Source: Polyangiaceae bacterium (lineage in GTDB: Bacteria; Myxococcota_A; Polyangia; Polyangiales; Polyangiaceae). Taken from it: 64,000 nt of DNA. This document shows positions 54,737 to 63,641 of this stretch, piece by piece. The stretch covers positions 372,001-436,000 of the forward strand of contig JACKEB010000010.1 in NCBI GenBank assembly GCA_020633205.1, written 5' to 3'. The position numbers and the translations under genes are program-made. The notes under the pieces were generated by a model. The model was not told the DNA's origin. It ran no database searches and worked only from the letters and a program-made list of their open reading frames with translations. How positions within the stretch are numbered: the first letter of the stretch is position 1; each line of letters opens with the position of its first letter.

Positions 54737-56220
54737 GAGTTGTCCTCGATTCCGCTCGGTACTCCGCGCTGTCGCGCCTCGAGGCGCTTCAGGAATACAC
54801 CCATGATGCGGTCGTAGAGCTCATCGCCGAGCAGTTTGTCCTCGTAGGGCGACTCGATGGACGGATTGTCATTGACCTCCATCACGACCACGCGGCGTCC
54901 GAGCTGCTTCAAATCGACGCCGTAGAGGCCGTCGCCGATCGCACGCGCCGCCTTGAGCGCAGTCTTCACCACGCCGGGGGGAGCCTCGTCGACGGGCACT
55001 GAGACCACGCGACCCGAGCGTCGGCGACCGCTCTTCAGCGTCGCGGTGACCTGCCAGTGTTTCGGGGCCATGAAGTACTTGCAAACGTACAGCGGCTGAC
55101 CGTCGAAGATCCCGACTCGCCAGTCGTACTCGGTTGGCGTGTATTCCTGTGCGACGATCAGCTCCGACTTCTCGAGCAGGCGGGCCGCCATCTCACGAAA
55201 CTCCGCCTCGGTTTCAGCCTTCATTACCCCCTGACAGAACGCGCTGTCAGGCTGCTTCAGGATGCACGGCAGGCCGAGCTGAGGGATCACGTCGTTGATG
55301 TTCTGTTTGTGCACAACCAGGGTGCGCGGTGTGCCGACGCCGACCCGGTCCATCAGTTCCGCGAGGTACACTTTATTGGTGCAACGCAAGATCGACTCTG
55401 GATCGTCGACGACCACCAGCCCCTCCGCCTGAGCGCGCAGCGCGAAGCGGAAGGTGTGGTGGTGGACGTTGGTGGTCTCCCGGATGAACAGCGCGTCGAA
55501 CTCGCCGAGCCGGGCGTATTCGTCGCGGTGCACGATCCACGGGGTGATGTCGTGGCGCCGCGCAGCCCGCATGAACTTCTCGATGGCGCGGGGATTGGAC
55601 GGAGGCTCTGCTTCGTCTGGATTGACCAAGATCGCGAGATCGAAGCGCCCCGGCTTACGGCTCCGGTGTCGCTTCGGGGAACCGAAGTACTCCTTCGCTG
55701 CTTGCTCCACGAATTGCTTGTGGCCCTCAGGGATCTCCGCCGCCGCGATGGTGGAGAGCCGCACCAAGCGCCACTCTCCTTCCTCCGTGCGTTCGAAGCG
55801 CGCCCGCATCAGCGGCGTGTGGAACACTCGAAACAAGTGCGCTGCCAGGCGATCATAGCGCTTAGCGAGGTTCTTGCCGAAGTAGATGGAGAGCACGAAC
55901 TCCGTCGCTCGGATGGGCTTCAGCGCCTGCTGGATCAGGTCCTCGAGCTCGTCGGAGCGGATACGCACGACCTCGTTGCTCTTGAGGTCCTGGATGGTCG
56001 CCATGCTGGGCACCGGCTTGTGTCCGCGAGCCGCCGCGAGCAGCGAGACGTAGTAGCCGGCGCTCTGGTAGCGGTAGGAACGACACAGATTGAAGACTCG
56101 CAGTCCCCGCTGCGCAAATCGATCCGCCCGCGTGATGTATTCACGCGCGGAAACGACATCAACTGATGGGATATCAAAGGACCAGTTGTCACTACGGTCC
56201 ACTACGACCAACGATTTCAC
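54733..56220 (-). CDS. RimK-like ATP-grasp ligase with RLAN N-terminal domain
   Basis: A 495-residue ATP-grasp enzyme. The first 140 residues (VDRSDNWSFDIPSVDVVSAREYI, CRSYRYQSAGYYVSLLAAARGHKPVPSMA) form the RimK-like ATP-grasp N-terminal (RLAN) domain. The ATP-grasp core includes FIRETTNVHHHTFRFA, TNKVYLAELMDRVGVGTPRT, LPCILKQPDSAFCQGVMKA, QEYTPTEYDWRVGIFDGQPLYVCKYF and VVMEVNDNPSIESPYE (metal/ATP residues). GTG 56220 overlaps the peptidase stop (GTGA); the frame is open above, but the domain begins here. It likely ligates amino acids to a peptide or small-molecule carboxylate, as RimK adds Glu. The product is unknown. Confidence 0.9.
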   Translation of the reverse strand: MKSLVVVDRSDNWSFDIPSVDVVSAREYITRADRFAQRGLRVFNLCRSYRYQSAGYYVSLLAAARGHKPVPSMATIQDLKSNEVVRIRSDELEDLIQQALKPIRATEFVLSIYFGKNLAKRYDRLAAHLFRVFHTPLMRARFERTEEGEWRLVRLSTIAAAEIPEGHKQFVEQAAKEYFGSPKRHRSRKPGRFDLAILVNPDEAEPPSNPRAIEKFMRAARRHDITPWIVHRDEYARLGEFDALFIRETTNVHHHTFRFALRAQAEGLVVVDDPESILRCTNKVYLAELMDRVGVGTPRTLVVHKQNINDVIPQLGLPCILKQPDSAFCQGVMKAETEAEFREMAARLLEKSELIVAQEYTPTEYDWRVGIFDGQPLYVCKYFMAPKHWQVTATLKSGRRRSGRVVSVPVDEAPPGVVKTALKAARAIGDGLYGVDLKQLGRRVVVMEVNDNPSIESPYEDKLLGDELYDRIMGVFLKRLEARQRGVPSGIEDNS

Positions 56221-56984
56221 TTGGGATCCTCTCGTTTGACGGATACCGGTAACTTTCGCTCGCTCTCCCGCACCTTCTTGGTCGCGTGAGGCGGCGGCTC
56301 CAGGATCAACAGATTGGCGTCGTAGGTGACGATGCCAAGCAAGATCGAGTTGAGCACACGCCCAATGTCGACCCAGTAGTTCGGATCTGGCGAGACGGGA
56401 TTCGGGTGCCACGGATCGGCCACGTGCACCTCGCGTTGGTCCGCGTGATAGCCGTGAAGCACCACGAAGTGCCCCACCGGGCCGCCAGCAACGTCGTCCA
56501 CCCCGCCAGCGTCCAGCTCCCGCGCGCAGCGGTAAAGATAGGTCGAGCTGAGCCCCGTAAGTACGGGGATTTCCCGCTTGAGGTAGCGTCGCAAGAGCGC
56601 CCCCGTCAGCTCCTCGAAGCGCACCTCCCCCCCAAGCTCGAGGAACTCGAGGTAGTGATCCGTCGCCCCGCGGAGCTTTGCGTTGCGCTTCGCGCTGCGC
56701 TGCGCTCGGAGCTTCGCAGCCAGATCAACCTCAGGTGCAAACCAGGTTGGGTCGAAGACCTGCAGGTTGTACGTGAAAAGCTTGGCCTTGTAGCCGCGAC
56801 GGAGCGCATGCAGCGCCAGAGTGACGGCGAGTGTGCCGCCCAAGGGTAGCTCGGGGACTTCGTCTACGACCTGACGCAGCGGCAGCGGATCACCGAAGTA
56901 GTCGTACACAGCGTGAAGACAGGTTGCGCCACAGGATGAGTCGCTTGGTTGTCGCCGGATCCCAACGGGGAGTCGAATGTGCAC
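56217..56984 (-). CDS. C39-like papain-fold peptidase
   Basis: A 255-residue protein with the bacteriocin-processing (C39) fold. The catalytic set is visible at proper spacing: Gln12 and Cys18 in IRRQPSDSSCGATCLHAVYDYF, His172 in GHFVVLHGYH and Asp190 in HVADPWHPNP. Unlike ABC-transporter C39 domains, it has no transporter attached. GTG 56984 has GAGG six bases upstream, and the frame open to 57236 looks meaningless. It is the first gene of the ligase operon. C39 enzymes cut leader peptides after Gly-Gly, so it may trim a peptide precursor or the product of the ligases. Confidence 0.88.
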   Translation of the reverse strand: MHIRLPVGIRRQPSDSSCGATCLHAVYDYFGDPLPLRQVVDEVPELPLGGTLAVTLALHALRRGYKAKLFTYNLQVFDPTWFAPEVDLAAKLRAQRSAKRNAKLRGATDHYLEFLELGGEVRFEELTGALLRRYLKREIPVLTGLSSTYLYRCARELDAGGVDDVAGGPVGHFVVLHGYHADQREVHVADPWHPNPVSPDPNYWVDIGRVLNSILLGIVTYDANLLILEPPPHATKKVRESERKLPVSVKREDPK

Positions 56985-57242
56985 AGCTAGCCTCGATCGC
57001 CTTCGGAGAGAATCGCACTGGCGCCTAGCATCCGACGTGCCGAACCGACGTCCAGCGCAGTCGCTGCTAGTTGGCTCCGAGAATACTAGAGCTCGAGTTG
57101 CGGATCTCGGCGACCCGTTCAGCGAGTGGCGATCGCCTGTTGCGCAGGGCCATCGCGCCACGCGAGGGACGCCGCGCAGGACTTGCACACCCCTGTGGGC
57201 TGGACTTGGCCGCGTGGATGGTGTCAGTGTGGTCAATCAAGC
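56985..57242. promoter_or_regulatory. Divergent promoter region of the amidoligase operon
   Basis: A 258-base gap between the peptidase start (minus) and the aspartoacylase-like gene (plus). Both sides of the probable pathway could be controlled from here. No clear -35/-10 or palindrome. The plus-strand gene start is uncertain, so part of the gap could be coding. Confidence 0.4.
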
Positions 57243-58373
57243 GTGGGAAGTTCGAAGTCCACATCTGTCAAATCGTCCCCTGAGGCGAGCCCTCGGCCGA
57301 GCACGAGACCGCGACGCTCATCGCCCAACGCCAGTATCCCGCCGGGAAAGGCATCCGGCCGAGGCACCAAATCGGCGAGCACGCCGCCGCCACGAGCGGA
57401 GCGCCCCCCATTCGAGCTCGGGGATCACGCGATCGCCGCCGGGACGCTCGAGCACCTGGAGCTGCCGGTCGCGCGGCTACCCACGGGCACCCAGCTCTCA
57501 CTCCCAGTAGCCGTGGCCCACGGCATCGAGCCAGGTCCCGTAGTGTGGGTGAGTTCTGCTATCCACGGCGACGAGCTCAACGGGCTCGCTGTCATCCGCA
57601 GCATCTTGCGGCAGCTGAATCCACGCGCTCTGCGGGGCACGCTGATCGCGGTGAGCGTGGTGAACGTGTTCGGCATCATCAACGCTTCCCGCTACCTCCC
57701 GGATCGGCGTGATCTGAACCGCAGCTTCCCGGGCTCCCCGCGGGGACCGTTGGCTGGCCAGCTCGCGCACTTGTTCATCGAACAGGTGGCGCGGCGCTCC
57801 AACGTCGGCATCGATTTGCACACTGGGTCCGACGGCCGCACGAACCTGCCGCAGATCCGCTGTGACCTGGAGGATCCGGAGACGCGTCGCTTGGCGCGAG
57901 CCTTCGGCGCGCCGGTGATCCTCCACGCATCGCTACGAGACGGTTCGCTCCGCGCCGCGGGGCGCGAGCTCGGCGTCCCGGTGTTGCTGTACGAAGGCGG
58001 CGAAGCGCATCGTTTCGATCGCGCGGCGATCGAGGTCGGAGCGCGCGGCGTGCTCAGGGTATTCGCCAGCCTGGGCATGCTTGAAGAAGCCTTGCCGGAT
58101 CTGCGGCTCCAACCTGTAGAGGCGCACAAGAGCAGCTGGATCCGCGCCCGTCAGGCTGGCTTCTGCGAGCTCCAGGTCGAGCTCGGTCAACGCATTGCCC
58201 GCGACCAAGCTGTCGCGACCATTTTCGATGCCTCGGGGAAACGCGAGCATCGCGTCAAGAGCAAGCTGGAGGGGATCGTGATCGGGCGCTTGCAACAGGC
58301 GCTGGTTCACCGTGGCGACGCGTTGCTCAACGTCGCTCAGATCGATGGTGCGGAGTTACCGCGCACATTCTAG
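57243..58373 (+). CDS. Succinylglutamate desuccinylase / aspartoacylase-family zinc hydrolase
   Basis: About 376 residues of the AstE/AspA subfamily of M14. Zinc ligands are in SSAIHGDELNGLAVIR (HxxE) and VGIDLHTGSDGRTNLPQIR (second His). DRRDLNRSFPGSPRGP is the substrate-carboxylate-binding stretch, and LYEGGEAHRFD holds the catalytic Glu region. A biotinyl-like C-terminal beta domain (ELGQRIARDQAVATIFD) ends the protein. The first 55 residues are Ser/Pro/Arg-rich and the start (GTG 57243) is doubtful. It diverges from the amidoligase operon and should hydrolyse an N-acyl amino acid or peptide, fitting a trimming role. Confidence 0.87.
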   Translation: MGSSKSTSVKSSPEASPRPSTRPRRSSPNASIPPGKASGRGTKSASTPPPRAERPPFELGDHAIAAGTLEHLELPVARLPTGTQLSLPVAVAHGIEPGPVVWVSSAIHGDELNGLAVIRSILRQLNPRALRGTLIAVSVVNVFGIINASRYLPDRRDLNRSFPGSPRGPLAGQLAHLFIEQVARRSNVGIDLHTGSDGRTNLPQIRCDLEDPETRRLARAFGAPVILHASLRDGSLRAAGRELGVPVLLYEGGEAHRFDRAAIEVGARGVLRVFASLGMLEEALPDLRLQPVEAHKSSWIRARQAGFCELQVELGQRIARDQAVATIFDASGKREHRVKSKLEGIVIGRLQQALVHRGDALLNVAQIDGAELPRTF

Positions 58374-58384
58374 TGAGGAGAATC

Positions 58385-59980
58385 TCACGGACGCCGGTAT
58401 GGGTTCTGCTTGTTGATCCCCGGTTCGCCGGTGCCAGCGGGTGCCCCGGTCTTGGCCGGGACTGACGTCGTCGGCGGCGCTGCAGTCTCGACCGGCGCGG
58501 CGGTCTCAGTCGGTGCGGCCGCTTCTACCGGAGCGGCAGTCTTTGGCGGAGCAGTGGTCCGGGGCGGCGCCGCTTTCCCTCGGGGGTTCTGAGATTCAGT
58601 TTCCGAGTTGGTGGCCGAAGCCGCTGGAGGCAGAGATCCTCCACCGCCAGCATCCGCATTTTCGTCAACGGCGCTGGACGGCGGCCGAGGAGCGTCCCCT
58701 AGCGCAGCTGAGTTTGCGGTCGGCTCTGGGGCGGCACTCACTCCTCCGCGAAGCCAGAGCAAGGCCACCAGGCCAAGCGCGGAGACACTGACAAGCAGCG
58801 CGGCGATCCACCACCGACCGCCGTTCAGTGGCAAAAGAGGAGGTGCCTCATCCCGCGCGAAGCGGCGCTCCTGGACCAGCGGCACCGGCGCCGTGAGCTC
58901 TCGCGTCACTGCTTCCCCAGGGATCTGCCCCTCGATGTCACTGTTGGTGGCCGCAGCGACGCTTCCGCTCGCCACAAGCGAACCACTGGGCTCGGGAAGG
59001 CTCTCCGGCGTTTCATCCGCCGGGTCGCGCAGGCGATTCTCAGCTGAGATGCGCCCCCGGCGACGCTCGAGGTCGACACCGCAGTGCGCCTCGACCAGCG
59101 CTGCGACGTCTCGATGGGTGGCCAACCAGCCGGTAGCTCGATCGAGAGCTTCGATCGCTTCGATCATTTGCAGCGCGTCGACGAAGCGGTCTTCCTGCTT
59201 GATCGCCGTGGCTCGCGCAATCAAGTCATCGATCGCCGCGGGGACCTGCCGCTTCGTGGAGACTCGGGGCACCCCCTTCAGCGTGATCTCCGTAACCAGC
59301 TGGCCTTCCGTTGCGCCGGGCCAGGGAGACTCGCCAGTGAGCGCAACCCACAAGCTGATCCCCAACGCATACACATCTAGCGCCGCGCTGGTCGGAGCTC
59401 GCGCCAGATACTCCGGCGCCATGAACATCAACTTCCCCACCAAGTAGTTCTGATCCGTCGTGACGCTGGCGATGGCGCTCTTTGCGATGCCGAAGTCGAG
59501 CACACGGGTGACGCCGTCCCGGCCCACGAGCAGGTTCTCTGGGGAGATGTCCCGATGCAGGATCCCGAGCGAGTTCCCAGCGTGGTCTCGCGCGGTGTGC
59601 GCGGCGTGGAGCCCGTTCAGCGCGTCTAACCCGATCCTCAACATCACCGGGATCGGCATTTGAGTCATGCGCAGCTCGACACGGTCGACGAGCTCATCGA
59701 GCGCCGCGCCTTCGACGTAGTCGTAGACGATGTAGTAACCCTGCTCATCGCGCCCGGAGTGTTGAACCCCGACGATGTTCGAGTGGTGCAGGACCGCGGC
59801 GACCTTTGCTTCCCCGAGGAACCTCTTGATCGCGTCTGGATGCTCCATCAGGTGGGGCAAGAGGCGCTTGATCACCACCAAGCGCTCGAAGCCTTCCGCC
59901 CCAAGCGCACGCGCGAGATGCGCGGAGCCCATCCCGCCCCGCCCCAGCTCGAACAGGTGCTGGTAGCCCGCGCCCGTCAT
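58385..59980 (-). CDS. Ser/Thr protein kinase with transmembrane segment and Pro/Thr-rich tail
   Basis: A 531-residue Hanks-type kinase. The glycine loop is LGRGGMGSAHLA, the Lys is in RLVVIKRLLPHL, the catalytic loop is ILHRDISPENLLVG, DFG is VLDFGIAKS and the APE motif is MAPEYL. Its RD form (HRD) differs from the kinase of the pgs operon. After the kinase (to about residue 275) comes a linker, one membrane helix (WWIAALLVSVSALGLVALLWL near 405-425) and a Pro/Ala/Thr-rich extracytoplasmic tail with PVETAAPTETAAP-like repeats. The ATG at 59980 is taken at the start of the kinase domain. The tail may sense the envelope. Next upstream is a TPR protein. Confidence 0.88.
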   Translation of the reverse strand: MTGAGYQHLFELGRGGMGSAHLARALGAEGFERLVVIKRLLPHLMEHPDAIKRFLGEAKVAAVLHHSNIVGVQHSGRDEQGYYIVYDYVEGAALDELVDRVELRMTQMPIPVMLRIGLDALNGLHAAHTARDHAGNSLGILHRDISPENLLVGRDGVTRVLDFGIAKSAIASVTTDQNYLVGKLMFMAPEYLARAPTSAALDVYALGISLWVALTGESPWPGATEGQLVTEITLKGVPRVSTKRQVPAAIDDLIARATAIKQEDRFVDALQMIEAIEALDRATGWLATHRDVAALVEAHCGVDLERRRGRISAENRLRDPADETPESLPEPSGSLVASGSVAAATNSDIEGQIPGEAVTRELTAPVPLVQERRFARDEAPPLLPLNGGRWWIAALLVSVSALGLVALLWLRGGVSAAPEPTANSAALGDAPRPPSSAVDENADAGGGGSLPPAASATNSETESQNPRGKAAPPRTTAPPKTAAPVEAAAPTETAAPVETAAPPTTSVPAKTGAPAGTGEPGINKQNPYRRP

Positions 59981-60066
59981 ATCACTTCGATCCTCGGCAC
60001 TGACTGCGCAGCATAGCCCAGAGAGCAGCAGCGCTCGAACCCGCGCAGGCCAAGGCGACGAGCCTG

Positions 60067-61056
60067 CTAAAAACGCCCTCGCAGCTGCACCCACCCGAGA
60101 CTGGCGCTCACCTCAGCGTCGCCCCAGTCGACCGCAAACAACCCGAGATAGAGCGTCGCGGCCACGCTCACCGCGGTGGCGCCTACGAGGATATCCGTGC
60201 GGTGGATCTTGTCCAGTGCGGCGTCTCGATCCTCTTCTCGTGGTGCGCGCCCAAGGTCGTTCTTGGCGGCGAGCGCATCCAGACCGCTCCAGGTGGTGAC
60301 CCCTAGCAACACCACGCTTAGAGCCGCACCCGTATAGAAGGTCCACGGCGGCAGCCCCCCGCCCACGGAGTCAGGTTGGCGATCGAAGCGATTCTTGCGA
60401 TCGAGCGAGCCTGCCTCCACTGGCTTCACCGCCGCTCCCTGTTGCTGACTGCTGAGCTCGAGCAGCTGCTCCCCTGCCTTGGCATCGGTTGTGCGAATCA
60501 GCACGCGGTACCTCGTGCCTGCAACCAGATCGAGTTGCTTTTGATTGCGTTGACCGTCACCCGCGATCGCAACCAGCTCGTGATTCCCCGGCAACACGTA
60601 GCGGGCACCAGCGGTTACGACTTCACCATCTAGCGCGATTCCACAGGGCAATGGCTCACAGCTAAGGTCGAGCTGCGCAAGCTTACTGCCCGCAAAAGCC
60701 AACGCCCGGCGCGCACGCGTGACGAGCTTGGGGTCCGTACCCTGGCGCGCAATCGCCCGCTGCGCGGCCTGGGTCACCATCAAGTGCTCCCCGCCGCGTA
60801 CCCCAGCGGTGATCGCATTCGACAGGGCCTCGTCACTCGGAATGAGCGAGTCCGCGCGCAGAAACGCGACCACTGCGCGCTTGTACTCGGCGCGGTCGAA
60901 CGCCTCGACACCCTCGTCGTAAGCGGCCGCCGCAGCATCCAACGCCTGTTCGTTCGCAGGTTTGGCCTGTGCGTGCGCCACCGAGGGAGCGCCACCAGAT
61001 GCCACTGCGAAAGCGCTCACTAGGACGATAGAGGAGAATGCGTGGCGAGAATGCAT
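60067..61056 (-). CDS. TPR-containing exported protein with PEGA-like domain
   Basis: About 329 residues. A signal peptide (FSSIVLVSAFAVASGGAPSVAHA) precedes one or two TPR-like helix pairs (EQALDAAAAAYDEGVEAFDRAEY, ALSNAITAGVRGGEHLMV). A small beta domain of PEGA type follows (LSCEPLPCGIALDGEVVTAGARYVLPGNHELVAIA). The C-terminus has two membrane helices (FYTGAALSVVLLGVTTWSG, GATAVSVAATLYLGLFAVDWG). This layout is common beside Ser/Thr kinases in deltaproteobacteria. ATG 61056 is chosen; GTG 61074 is possible. It lies just upstream of the kinase gene, suggesting a shared envelope-sensing role. Confidence 0.75.
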   Translation of the reverse strand: MHSRHAFSSIVLVSAFAVASGGAPSVAHAQAKPANEQALDAAAAAYDEGVEAFDRAEYKRAVVAFLRADSLIPSDEALSNAITAGVRGGEHLMVTQAAQRAIARQGTDPKLVTRARRALAFAGSKLAQLDLSCEPLPCGIALDGEVVTAGARYVLPGNHELVAIAGDGQRNQKQLDLVAGTRYRVLIRTTDAKAGEQLLELSSQQQGAAVKPVEAGSLDRKNRFDRQPDSVGGGLPPWTFYTGAALSVVLLGVTTWSGLDALAAKNDLGRAPREEDRDAALDKIHRTDILVGATAVSVAATLYLGLFAVDWGDAEVSASLGWVQLRGRF

Positions 61057-61124
61057 GTGGAGAGGCAGTGACACGAAGGAGAGCGCCAGCTTTCCAGCGA
61101 GGAGGGGCTATATTCGCAGCTACC

Positions 61125-61790
61125 ATGCCTCGCGTCCGCTTGCTTGTGTTGTTGGTCTCGTTGGTGGCACTGCCGAGCGCCTGTTCTTTAGTGGTGGGCG
61201 ACATCCCCGAGGCGAGGAAGTCAGACGCGGGTGCGAGTGGCGGCTCCGCCGGGTCCGCATCGACAGGCGGGATTGGGGGTGAGGGCGCGACGGGTGGTGC
61301 CGGGAGCGACGCAGGCGCGGCGGCGGGCGCTGGCGGCGCAAGCGGCAGCAGTGCAGGGACTGGTGGCAGTGCTGCAAGCGGAGGCAGTGCTGCAAGCGGA
61401 GGCAGTGCGGGAAGTGGCGGCAGCGCTGGCGCTGGGTGCGTGCAGGAATGCGACTGCGATGACGACGGGCAGCAGTCGACCAAGTGTGGTGGGGACGATT
61501 GCGACGACAACGACAAGCGCGTGTTCAAGGGACAGACGGAGTACTTCACCGAAGCCTCCAGCAACGCCGCAGTGCTCTTCGACTTCAACTGCAGTGGCCA
61601 GATTGAGCGCAAGCCCGACTTGGATCACGAGGTGAGCTGCGGACTCTTGAGCTTGACGGGCTGCTCGGGCCAGGGCTTCTCAGTCAACGCGCCAACCTGT
61701 GGCAACGAAGCGGACTGGGGCGAGTGCCGCTCGAACGGCCTCGCGTGTAAGCACGTCCCGCTGAGCAAGCGCGTGATGGCGTGCCACTAG
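61125..61790 (+). CDS. Lipoprotein with Gly/Ser/Ala-rich linker and Cys-rich domain
   Basis: A 221-residue lipoprotein. The signal PRVRLLVLLVSLVALPSAC ends in a lipobox. Residues about 35-105 are a Gly/Ser/Ala linker (GSAASGGSAASGG repeats), typical of this group of bacteria. The C-terminal domain has many cysteines and acidic DCDDDG, GDDCDDND clusters, resembling Ca-binding or von Willebrand/'VWD-like' secreted domains. It continues FDFNCSGQIERKPDLDHE and ends in Cys-His. ATG 61125 is chosen for the signal. It diverges from the TPR gene. Function unknown. Confidence 0.78.
   Translation: MPRVRLLVLLVSLVALPSACSLVVGDIPEARKSDAGASGGSAGSASTGGIGGEGATGGAGSDAGAAAGAGGASGSSAGTGGSAASGGSAASGGSAGSGGSAGAGCVQECDCDDDGQQSTKCGGDDCDDNDKRVFKGQTEYFTEASSNAAVLFDFNCSGQIERKPDLDHEVSCGLLSLTGCSGQGFSVNAPTCGNEADWGECRSNGLACKHVPLSKRVMACH
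61273..61283 (+). repeat. G-rich word TTGGGGGTGAG, copy 6
   Basis: Exact copy inside the Gly/Ser-rich lipoprotein gene. Confidence 0.6.
61365..61418 (+). repeat. 18-base tandem repeats in the lipoprotein linker
   Basis: Two identical 18-base units (61365-61382, 61383-61400) and a third diverged unit (61401-61418) encode the Gly/Ser/Ala linker. In-frame units allow length change without frameshift. Confidence 0.8.
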
Positions 61791-61826
61791 CGCGCTGACG
61801 GCTCGGCCGGTCGCGACTGGGCGTGC

Positions 61827-63641
61827 TCAGTCGTTTTGCTCAGCCTCGACGGCGATGCGCACAGCATGGAGCAGCGCCAAGGGCTCGATGGGCTTCTGCA
61901 ACAACACACGCTCCGTGCGCGCGACCTCGCGTTCGATGTCGGGCGAGAGAATGCCACCGCTGCAAAACAGAAGGCGCGACGCGAGCTCCGGCTTGTTGTC
62001 GAGCAGCCAACGGTAGAGATCCACCCCGCCAAGCCCCGGCATGCTGATGTCGCACACCACAGCGTCGAACTCACTCTGCTCCAGCACGCTGAGCGCTGCT
62101 TCAACGGAGCCTGCAACTTCGATCTCGCAGTGCTGGTTCAGCGCGCGCTTGAAGGCCCTCAAGATCTGAGGCTCATCGTCCACCAGCAGGAAGCGAACGC
62201 GCCGCCCCTCCGTCTGGCGCTCGCCGTTTTCGGCCGGCTCAGGCCGCGCAACGGTCAGTCCCGTCTCGAACGGCAGTTCCATCACGAAGCAGGCGCCTCC
62301 GAGACTCGAATCTTCGACCCAGAGCTGACCGGAGTGGCGGCGCACATACTCGCGGCACAGCGCCAACCCCAACCCCAACCCCGCGGTTCGCGAAGTGAAA
62401 AACGGCTCGAAGACGCGCTCCCGCATGTCCAGCGGAATACCGGGCCCTGAGTCCTCGACGCGCACCTGGACCCGCCCCGATAATTTCTGCGTGGCAATAC
62501 GCACGACCCCCTGAGCACCGACCGCCTTTGCGGCGTTGTCCAGGAGGTTGACGAGCACCTGTAACAGCTTGCTGCGATCGGCAACCACCTGCTGCTTGAA
62601 CTCGAAGCGTGTCTCGACGCTCGCGTGCAGCCGCATGGTACCGGCCAGCAGCCGGATGGCGGCGTTGATCACCTCCTCCAGCTGCACCGGTTGTGGGTCC
62701 AATGGGCGCATCCGCGAGAACCGATGCATCTCGCGTACGATGTCCGCGATGCGCCGAACGCCCTCCAGGCTATCCTTGCACAGGGCGAGGAGCTCCCTCC
62801 CCTCCTCGCCGTCCGCTTGATTCGCAAGGCGCTCCTCGAGCTGACCAAGATTCACCAACACGAAGTTTGCGGGATTGTTGATCTCGTGAGCGACCCCAGC
62901 TGCGAGCTGACCAAGCGCCGCAAGGCGCTCAGACTGCTCCAGGCGCTGCTCCAGACGCAGGCTATGAGCTCGCTCCAGGGCAAGACCGATGACCCGCGCC
63001 AGCTCCGTTCCGACCAGAGCCTGCTGCTTGGAAATGTAGTCGGAGGCGCCAGCCTTCATCGCAGAGACGGCCAACCCCTCATCACCTCGCCCGGTGAGGA
63101 TGATCAACGGCAAGTCGCAGGCCGCGTAGCGCTCCCGCAGCATGCGCACCAGCTCGATGCCATCGGCCCCTGGCAGGCCGTAGTCGATCAATGCGCAGCT
63201 CGGCAGCTCCTGCTCACACTCGCTGATGGCTTCGTCCGCGGTGCTTGCCTCACGGATACGCAGAGCTAGGCCACCGATCAGCTCGGAGTACAACTCGCGG
63301 TCACCGGGGTTGTCATCGACGATGAGCACGGTGGAGCGTTGCGCTCGCGATGTGGGACCGCCCTCGGAGTCGGGGACTCGCATCCGGCTCTGGGACTGGG
63401 CCGGGTGCTCAGCGGTGTTGGACAGTGCGGCGGCCATGGCGTTGGGCCCAGCGAGCGTATCATGGGTGCGCGGGGTGAACTCAACTGGCTTTCTCTCACT
63501 CCTCGGCTGGCGCGGAATCGATACCGCGCGGAGACTCGTCTGGCTGACCGTGGGAGATGGAACTCGGCGGCCTTGGCCCATGCTCGCTGAAGCGGGGCCA
63601 GGTTGATTGGGGTCGGGGTGTCTACTGCGCTTGGCTTTCAC
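61827..63641 (-). CDS. Hybrid histidine kinase (receiver-HisKA-HATPase-receiver)
   Basis: Up to 604 residues. The order is an N-terminal receiver (VLIVDDNPGDRELYSELI, acceptor Asp in CALIDYGLPG), a coiled segment, HisKA with the phospho-His in AAGVAHEINNPANFVLVNL, HATPase (LLDNAAKAVGA N-box, DSGPGIPLD G1, GLGLGLALCREYV G2), and a C-terminal receiver (RFLLVDDEPQILRAFKRAL, acceptor Asp in VVCDISMPGLGG). No membrane segment, so it is cytoplasmic. The first 65-100 residues are low-complexity. The start is uncertain, with GTG 63641 the farthest and ATG 63437 possible. It is probably a node of a phosphorelay. The partner is not in this window. Confidence 0.9.
   Translation of the reverse strand: MKAKRSRHPDPNQPGPASASMGQGRRVPSPTVSQTSLRAVSIPRQPRSERKPVEFTPRTHDTLAGPNAMAAALSNTAEHPAQSQSRMRVPDSEGGPTSRAQRSTVLIVDDNPGDRELYSELIGGLALRIREASTADEAISECEQELPSCALIDYGLPGADGIELVRMLRERYAACDLPLIILTGRGDEGLAVSAMKAGASDYISKQQALVGTELARVIGLALERAHSLRLEQRLEQSERLAALGQLAAGVAHEINNPANFVLVNLGQLEERLANQADGEEGRELLALCKDSLEGVRRIADIVREMHRFSRMRPLDPQPVQLEEVINAAIRLLAGTMRLHASVETRFEFKQQVVADRSKLLQVLVNLLDNAAKAVGAQGVVRIATQKLSGRVQVRVEDSGPGIPLDMRERVFEPFFTSRTAGLGLGLALCREYVRRHSGQLWVEDSSLGGACFVMELPFETGLTVARPEPAENGERQTEGRRVRFLLVDDEPQILRAFKRALNQHCEIEVAGSVEAALSVLEQSEFDAVVCDISMPGLGGVDLYRWLLDNKPELASRLLFCSGGILSPDIEREVARTERVLLQKPIEPLALLHAVRIAVEAEQND

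Noticed and set aside
55057..56166. Plus-strand open frame opposite the ATP-grasp gene
   Set aside because: Overlaps a gene with intact ATP-grasp motifs; the translated sequence has no recognisable protein pattern.
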